Below, in pieces: positions 35,837-40,282 of a stretch of 40,282 nucleotides of DNA. Numbering within the stretch: the first letter of the stretch is position 1; each line of letters starts with the position of its first letter. Source of the stretch: Pseudomonadota bacterium (GTDB taxonomy: Bacteria > Pseudomonadota > Alphaproteobacteria > Rickettsiales > UBA3002); contig CAUJIC010000080.1 of NCBI GenBank assembly GCA_963205305.1, forward strand, positions 1 through 40,282, given 5' to 3'. A program made the translations under genes and the position numbers. Under the pieces are notes generated by a model. The model was not told the origin of the DNA. It did not search any database and saw only the letters and a list, made by a program, of their open reading frames with translations.

Positions 35837-37213
35837 ATGGGCTTGCTCTGCATGTCATTTGGTCGACGCATTTTTTACACGAGCTTACGTAGCACCGCGT
35901 TGTGCAGCATCGCGCTCGCGTGTTTCTTGCCGCTAACCACCCATGCTTTCGACCCCAACGAAGGTGCCAGTAAATCCTCAAGTAGCAAGGCGCGACCACG
36001 TCTTCCCTCTACCGCACCACTCATTGCACCGATGCCGCGCCTTACTTTTTCTAGCGTTGAAGACACGTCTGCAAAACCTGAGTCGCCACGCCCTAAACTT
36101 GTTTTTCCTGAAGTGGTCAGCGTTCCACAAACACCTATCGAGAACCCTGCACCTGTAGCCGTTGCGGCAGCACCCGCGTTACCGTCTTTGCCACCTGTCG
36201 ACGCTGTTGTAGAGCAGCGCGCGCGCCAAGAAATTGCTGCACTACCACCTGCTTTAATTGAACCCGCCACATCATCGGCTCGCGTTGCGGCGCTAACGCC
36301 GTCTGCTGCTGGAGCCATTGAAGTTGCAGAAGTTGCGCCCGAAAAACTGGCAGAGACTCCAATTGCTCCTATACCGCCAACCCTATCGGCGCTGCCTAAA
36401 GACGAGCCCGCTATCGCGGAAAGCCTCTTGTCAGATGATTCAAAAAAGATATTGAGCGGATTGCCCTCGAAACTTGATGAAAAACATCCACCCAAGGGGG
36501 GCAAGTTAGCCATCTCGCGCGCGCGTCAAGAAGCTTATCCGCTTGTACAGAATCCGAAAGTTGAAAGTTTTGATTCTGGGGGACTTAGTATCAAAGTTCA
36601 GCGCCCAGGATTAGACGCAAATTTTGAGCTTAACCGAGCCTATACATCGCTCATGGGCGGAGAATCTTCTGTTGCCATTGATACGTACAAAAACATTCTC
36701 TCGAGCGAACCCTCGAATGAGGATGCCCTTTTTGGATTGGCTTCTACCTATCACCGCCTTGGTGATATTGAGCATGCTCGCCCCTACTACGCGACACTGC
36801 TCAAGTTGAACCCCAATCACCGCGATGGGCTGAATAACTTTCTGGCCCTGATTAGCGACGAATCGCCTCAAGAAGCCCTCGCAGAGTTGGAGCGTCTCGA
36901 GCAGCGTAACCCAGATTTTAGTCCCATTCCTGCCCAACAAGCAGTTCTACTCGAAAGGCTAGGGTATGTAGACAAAGCACGCGATAAAATTTTGCGCGCT
37001 ATCGAGTTGGCTCCCGCCAACTTAACCTACAAGTATAACCTAGCGATTATGATGGATAAAACAGGCAACTACGCAGAGGCTAGTGCGCTCTATCGCTTGC
37101 TCATTGATGCGGCACTAAATGGCGAAAAAATACCTGCCCCCGCTGCTTCACTTCAAAAACGCCTCAATTATATAGCAGCCATTCGAGCAAACACAGCACC
37201 TATTGGCAGTTAA
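35837..37213 (+). CDS. Exported TPR protein with long Pro/Ala linker, upstream of pilT
   Basis: 458 residues (or 453 from the second Met at 35852). Signal-like N-terminus (FGRRIFYTSLRSTALCSIALACFLPLTTHA), then ~200 residues of Pro/Ala/Ser-rich, probably disordered linker, and C-terminal TPR helices from about residue 260 (GESSVAIDTYKNIL, EDALFGLASTYHRLGDIEHA, GYVDKARDKILRAIELAP, GNYAEASALYRLLI). It may be a periplasmic scaffold for the pilus or a wall-associated protein; the pairing with pilT-pilU suggests the former. No recognised pilus protein family. A 72-nt gap separates it from pilT. Confidence 0.7.
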   Translation: MGLLCMSFGRRIFYTSLRSTALCSIALACFLPLTTHAFDPNEGASKSSSSKARPRLPSTAPLIAPMPRLTFSSVEDTSAKPESPRPKLVFPEVVSVPQTPIENPAPVAVAAAPALPSLPPVDAVVEQRARQEIAALPPALIEPATSSARVAALTPSAAGAIEVAEVAPEKLAETPIAPIPPTLSALPKDEPAIAESLLSDDSKKILSGLPSKLDEKHPPKGGKLAISRARQEAYPLVQNPKVESFDSGGLSIKVQRPGLDANFELNRAYTSLMGGESSVAIDTYKNILSSEPSNEDALFGLASTYHRLGDIEHARPYYATLLKLNPNHRDGLNNFLALISDESPQEALAELERLEQRNPDFSPIPAQQAVLLERLGYVDKARDKILRAIELAPANLTYKYNLAIMMDKTGNYAEASALYRLLIDAALNGEKIPAPAASLQKRLNYIAAIRANTAPIGS

Positions 37214-37223
37214 AGGCTGATTG

Positions 37224-37238
37224 TTAATAAAATCTTTA
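37224..37238. promoter_or_regulatory. CtrA-type box upstream of pilT (one mismatch)
   Basis: TTAA TAAAATC TTTA followed by C, one mismatch to TTAA-N7-TTAAC, 47 nt before the pilT start. CtrA is known to drive pilin genes in Caulobacter, so a pilus target is sensible, but the match is imperfect. Confidence 0.4.
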
Positions 37239-37285
37239 CTGTCATATGCCTATGGTAGTTGGCAGCACGACGAGGACTTAAAGCC

Positions 37286-38380
37286 ATGGAAATCTCTGAA
37301 CTATTGATCGCCACCTGTAAGAACAAGGCATCAGACCTTCATATTTCCACTAAAAATCCGCCGCTTATGCGGGTTAACGGCGACATGCTACCGTTGGATA
37401 TGCCCCCTCTTTCCGCTGAAGACGTCAAACGGATTCTTTACTCAATCATGACTGAACATCAGCGCAGTGATTACGAAAAAGAACTGGAGCTCGATTTCTC
37501 AATCTCGATTTCCTCGGAAATGCGCTTTCGGGTCAATACGTTCAATACCATCTATGGCGCGGCAGCAGTGTTTCGTACCATTCCTACTAAAATTTTGTCG
37601 CTTGATGCACTCGGCACGCCCGACGTTCTCAAACGCCTATGCCATTTGCACAAAGGGCTTATTCTTATCACTGGCCCTACCGGTTCCGGTAAATCCACCA
37701 CACTGGCCGCCATGGTAGATTACATCAACCAGAACTTTAACAAGCACATTCTAACGATTGAAGATCCAGTAGAATTTGTACATACGTCACGTCGCTCGCT
37801 CGTGAATCAACGTGAAGTTGGCGGTTCTACACGATCCTTTGCTAAAGCACTAAAATCGTCCCTGCGCGAGGACCCCGATGTCATTCTTGTCGGCGAGCTT
37901 CGAGATTTGGAAACCATTCAACTCGCGATGACTGCTGCCGAAACAGGGCACTTGGTCATGGGCACATTGCACACCAGCTCCGCCGCAAAAACCATCGACC
38001 GTATTATCGATGTCTTTCCATCCGACGATAAAGAGATGGTGCGCGCCATGCTTTCCGTTTCGCTGGAGGCAATTATCGCGCAGACGCTGGTCAAGCGTGC
38101 CGATGGCAAAGGACGTATCGCCGCGCACGAGATAATGCTGGGCACGGCTGCCATTCGCAACCTCATCCGTGAAGCGAAAATACCGCAAATCACTTCGATG
38201 ATTCAAATGGGCAGCAAGCAGGGCATGATTCTCATGCGTGATTCGCTAAATAAACTCTACGAAGACGGCGAAATATCGGCTGAAACATTACGCGAGATGC
38301 TCGTGACGGGCTCACAAACAGATGAAGAAGCAATGCCACAGACCGCCGCCAAGCGCCCCACACATAATTCATCATTTTAA
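37286..38380 (+). CDS. pilT: Type IV pilus retraction ATPase PilT
   Basis: Cytoplasmic hexameric motor that depolymerises type IVa pili. 364 residues: N-terminal PAS-like domain with SDLHIS and RVNG, then RecA-like core with Walker A GPTGSGKST (130-138), Asp box LTIEDPVEFVH, Walker B PDVILVGELRD and His box GHLVMGTLHT. The AIRNLIREAKIPQI segment is the PilT-specific retraction motif. Full length. ATG 37286 has a GAGG upstream; the longer frame from 37259 is less likely. Ends 8 bp before pilU, so they are co-transcribed. Confidence 0.96.
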   Translation: MEISELLIATCKNKASDLHISTKNPPLMRVNGDMLPLDMPPLSAEDVKRILYSIMTEHQRSDYEKELELDFSISISSEMRFRVNTFNTIYGAAAVFRTIPTKILSLDALGTPDVLKRLCHLHKGLILITGPTGSGKSTTLAAMVDYINQNFNKHILTIEDPVEFVHTSRRSLVNQREVGGSTRSFAKALKSSLREDPDVILVGELRDLETIQLAMTAAETGHLVMGTLHTSSAAKTIDRIIDVFPSDDKEMVRAMLSVSLEAIIAQTLVKRADGKGRIAAHEIMLGTAAIRNLIREAKIPQITSMIQMGSKQGMILMRDSLNKLYEDGEISAETLREMLVTGSQTDEEAMPQTAAKRPTHNSSF

Positions 38381-38388
38381 GTAGTTTT

Positions 38389-39519
38389 ATGGCAATCGAC
38401 ATCAACCTTCTCCTACAAGAAATGGTCACACGCAGTGCCTCTGATTTATATCTAACATTTGCTAGCGCGCCTGCGTTTCGCGTAAACAACGCCATCCAGC
38501 ACCATGATTCTGCACCCTTAACCGACGCAGATATAACGCTATACCTTAGCAGTATCCTTAGCCCAGAACAGTTGGATGAGTTTCAATCTACCTTCGAACT
38601 TAACATGGCGCTGAATTTTGATACCAAAGCGCGGTTCCGCATCAACGTGCTGCGCCAGCAAACGCACGCCGCCATTGTGATCCGTCGTATCGAGACCAGC
38701 ATTCCAACACTGAATGATCTTAATCTTCCGAAGGTGTTCGGCGATCTAGCATTGCTTAAACGCGGACTTATTCTTATCTCGGGACAAACAGGATCAGGTA
38801 AATCGACCACGCTGGCGGCCATGGTGGGGCATCGCAACCAATTTGGCGAGGGTCATATTCTTACCATCGAAGACCCTATCGAATTCATCCATTCGCACGA
38901 CAAATGCATTATTACTCAACGCGATATCGGCCTCGACACCTATTCCTATTCATTGGCGCTCAAGAACGCGCTGCGCCAGCGCCCCGATTTAGTTGTTATC
39001 GGTGAGGTGCGCGACCGCGAAGTAATGGAACAAGCCATCCATTTTGCTGAAACAGGTCACCTTTGCATTGCTACCATCCATGCCAATAACGCCAGCCAGA
39101 CCATTGAGCGCGTCATTAACTTCTTCCCCGAAGAACAACATGCGCAAATTTTGCTCAATCTCGCCCTCAACCTGCGTGCCACGCTATCGCAACGTCTGCT
39201 GCCAACTGTGGATGGCAAGCGCACCCTCGCGTTAGAAATCTTGCTCAATCGCGGCTTAATCCGACAGCATATTGAACAAGGTAAGATTCGTGAATTACGC
39301 GAAATGATTGAAAAAGGGGTGGCCGAAGGAATGCAAACCTTTGACCAGCATCTGTTTGAACTATTCCAAAACCAGATTATTAGCGAGCAAACTGCTATTG
39401 GGGAATCGGACAGCGCACCGAATTTGCGCATGATGATTCAGAACAAAAAGATGAGCTCTACGATGAACGATTTACCTTCTGCCGCCGCATTGGCGCCGCG
39501 CAGAACTTCTGAATTCTAG
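38389..39519 (+). CDS. pilU: Type IV pilus retraction ATPase accessory PilU
   Basis: PilT-dependent second retraction motor. 376 residues; N-terminal SASDLYLTF, RIETSIPTLNDLNLPK (a PilU-typical stretch), Walker A GQTGSGKST (132-140), IEDPIEFIH, Walker B-like PDLVVIGEVRDRE, His box ETGHLCIATIHANN. The sequence follows PilU rather than PilT in NASQTIERVINFFPEEQHAQ and the GMQTFDQHLFELF region, and lacks the AIRNLIRE motif. ATG 38389. A strong ABC transporter gene converges 12 bp after the stop. Confidence 0.94.
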   Translation: MAIDINLLLQEMVTRSASDLYLTFASAPAFRVNNAIQHHDSAPLTDADITLYLSSILSPEQLDEFQSTFELNMALNFDTKARFRINVLRQQTHAAIVIRRIETSIPTLNDLNLPKVFGDLALLKRGLILISGQTGSGKSTTLAAMVGHRNQFGEGHILTIEDPIEFIHSHDKCIITQRDIGLDTYSYSLALKNALRQRPDLVVIGEVRDREVMEQAIHFAETGHLCIATIHANNASQTIERVINFFPEEQHAQILLNLALNLRATLSQRLLPTVDGKRTLALEILLNRGLIRQHIEQGKIRELREMIEKGVAEGMQTFDQHLFELFQNQIISEQTAIGESDSAPNLRMMIQNKKMSSTMNDLPSAAALAPRRTSEF

Positions 39520-39531
39520 GCGCTATTTCTA

Positions 39532-40278
39532 TTAGGCCGCAGTCTTCAACTCTTGTCCAATCGCTTTGAGGAATGCACGCTCAAGGCTTTCCTCTTTAAA
39601 GGTTGGTTTGAACTCTGCAGCCGTACCCAAATACACCAGCTTACTATTGTGAATAATGCCGATACGGTCGCAGATCTCATCAATATCTGAAAGAATATGC
39701 GAGCTAAAGAACAGCGTCTTGCCTTCACGCTTGGCGTTTAGCATCACTTCCTTCAAATGGATCCGCGCACGTGGATCAAGGCCGCTCATCGGTTCATCCA
39801 GTATCATGAACGGCTGATCCACCATAAACGCTCCGATCAGGCCCAATTTCTGTCCCATACCCTTCGAATACGAGCCAACTTTACGCTGCAATACATCGGG
39901 GTCGAGATCAAGGCTTGCTGCTAGATTCTTGGCTTTCTCCAAATCGAGTTTTTTGCCATAATAGGATAAGCAAAGCGCTAAATATTCGCTTCCCTTCAGA
40001 TAGCGCGATGGCGAGAACTTCTCTGGTAAATACGATAACTGCTCGCGCGCCTTCACGCTGTTGCTCGGCTCGCCAAATATCGTTGCCTCTCCTGAATTGG
40101 CAGTGGCTAAATCTAGTAAGATTTTGATGAGCGTCGTCTTTCCCGCACCATTGAGCCCGACCAGCCCAAAAATTTCGCCTGCACGAAGTTCGAACGAAAC
40201 ATCATCAAGCACAACTTGTTTGCCATAGGATTTTGAGATGTTGCGGATAGTAAGTGGACTCAAAGCTGATGGCGACAT
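39532..40278 (-). CDS. ABC transporter ATP-binding subunit (exporter type)
   Basis: 248-residue ATPase, cytoplasmic face of the membrane. Walker A GLNGAGKTT, Q-loop region YLPEKFSPS, signature YSKGMGQK (variant of LSGGQ), Walker B FMILDEPMSGLDPRA and switch His in FSSHILSD. It resembles the ABC-2/CcmA-like group (drug, polysaccharide or gliding-type exporters). No permease gene is in the window; it should lie upstream or downstream beyond the edge. The ATG at 40278 lies four bases from the end of the window, so the start is close to the cut and cannot be confirmed with a ribosome site. Confidence 0.88.
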   Translation of the reverse strand: MSPSALSPLTIRNISKSYGKQVVLDDVSFELRAGEIFGLVGLNGAGKTTLIKILLDLATANSGEATIFGEPSNSVKAREQLSYLPEKFSPSRYLKGSEYLALCLSYYGKKLDLEKAKNLAASLDLDPDVLQRKVGSYSKGMGQKLGLIGAFMVDQPFMILDEPMSGLDPRARIHLKEVMLNAKREGKTLFFSSHILSDIDEICDRIGIIHNSKLVYLGTAAEFKPTFKEESLERAFLKAIGQELKTAA

Positions 40279-40282
40279 GTTA

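Noticed and set aside
1-40282. Search for mobile elements, CRISPR repeats and phage genes
   Set aside because: No transposase, integrase, regular repeat array or phage structural gene seen by reading; all long frames are accounted for.

Overview
The window is chromosomal housekeeping DNA from an alphaproteobacterium, with about half GC overall. The lineage call rests on three things: a divK-pleD pair with the Caulobacter-type DivK sequence and REC-REC-GGDEF PleD layout; TTAA-N7-TTAA (CtrA-type) boxes in several promoter regions; and the gene run gyrA / coaD / two cyclophilins / queA / tgt, which I recall as a conserved alphaproteobacterial neighbourhood. Linked pilT and pilU retraction ATPases point to type IVa pili, which fits less-studied alphaproteobacterial lineages such as Micavibrio- or Rhodospirillales-like bacteria. 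I cannot name a genus. No insertion sequence, prophage, CRISPR array or rRNA was seen.

Layout. 1-1080: end of mazG overlapping a YdfG-type dehydrogenase. 1088-3171: an AT-richer HD-domain gene and a TPR lipoprotein. 3268-6247: pyrB-pyrC-pyrF with ATGA overlaps at both junctions. 6391-6507: a bidirectional terminator abutting tRNA-Lys. 6595-11131: tgt, queA, two cyclophilins (one cytoplasmic, one exported), a small secreted protein and coaD. 11282-16459: an unusual regulator with two LuxR-type HTH domains, gyrA, and two orphan Ala-rich proteins. 16560-21315: argG, soluble pyrophosphatase, an orphan, and the membrane proton-pumping pyrophosphatase. 21338-25504: a FIST-domain protein, NnrD, a lytic transglycosylase and a small lipoprotein. 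25653-29277: a membrane pseudo-histidine kinase, an EF-hand protein, pleD and divK. 29374-34601: polA, an esterase, an orphan membrane protein and pyrD. 34644-40278: an M23 peptidase, a TPR protein, pilT, pilU and an ABC ATPase.

How the genes work together. Pyrimidine synthesis is spread over pyrBCF and pyrD. Queuosine tRNA modification is covered by queA-tgt, although this Tgt has lost its three zinc cysteines. Pyrophosphate is handled by ppa plus HppA. Cell-cycle and c-di-GMP control (divK, pleD) sits next to a histidine-kinase-like membrane protein whose phospho-acceptor His and ATP-binding motifs are missing and whose promoter carries a perfect CtrA box. The same box, exact or with one mismatch, lies 31-53 nt before the start codons of several other genes: the two Ala-rich orphans, gyrA and pilT, with a TTAACCAT half-type box before the 18447-18965 orphan. 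The most interesting reading of the window is therefore a set of undescribed proteins probably wired into the CtrA/DivK cell-cycle circuit.

No gap between genes exceeds 300 bases except 6248-6594, which holds the terminator and tRNA-Lys. All regulatory calls are by eye, and no database was searched.
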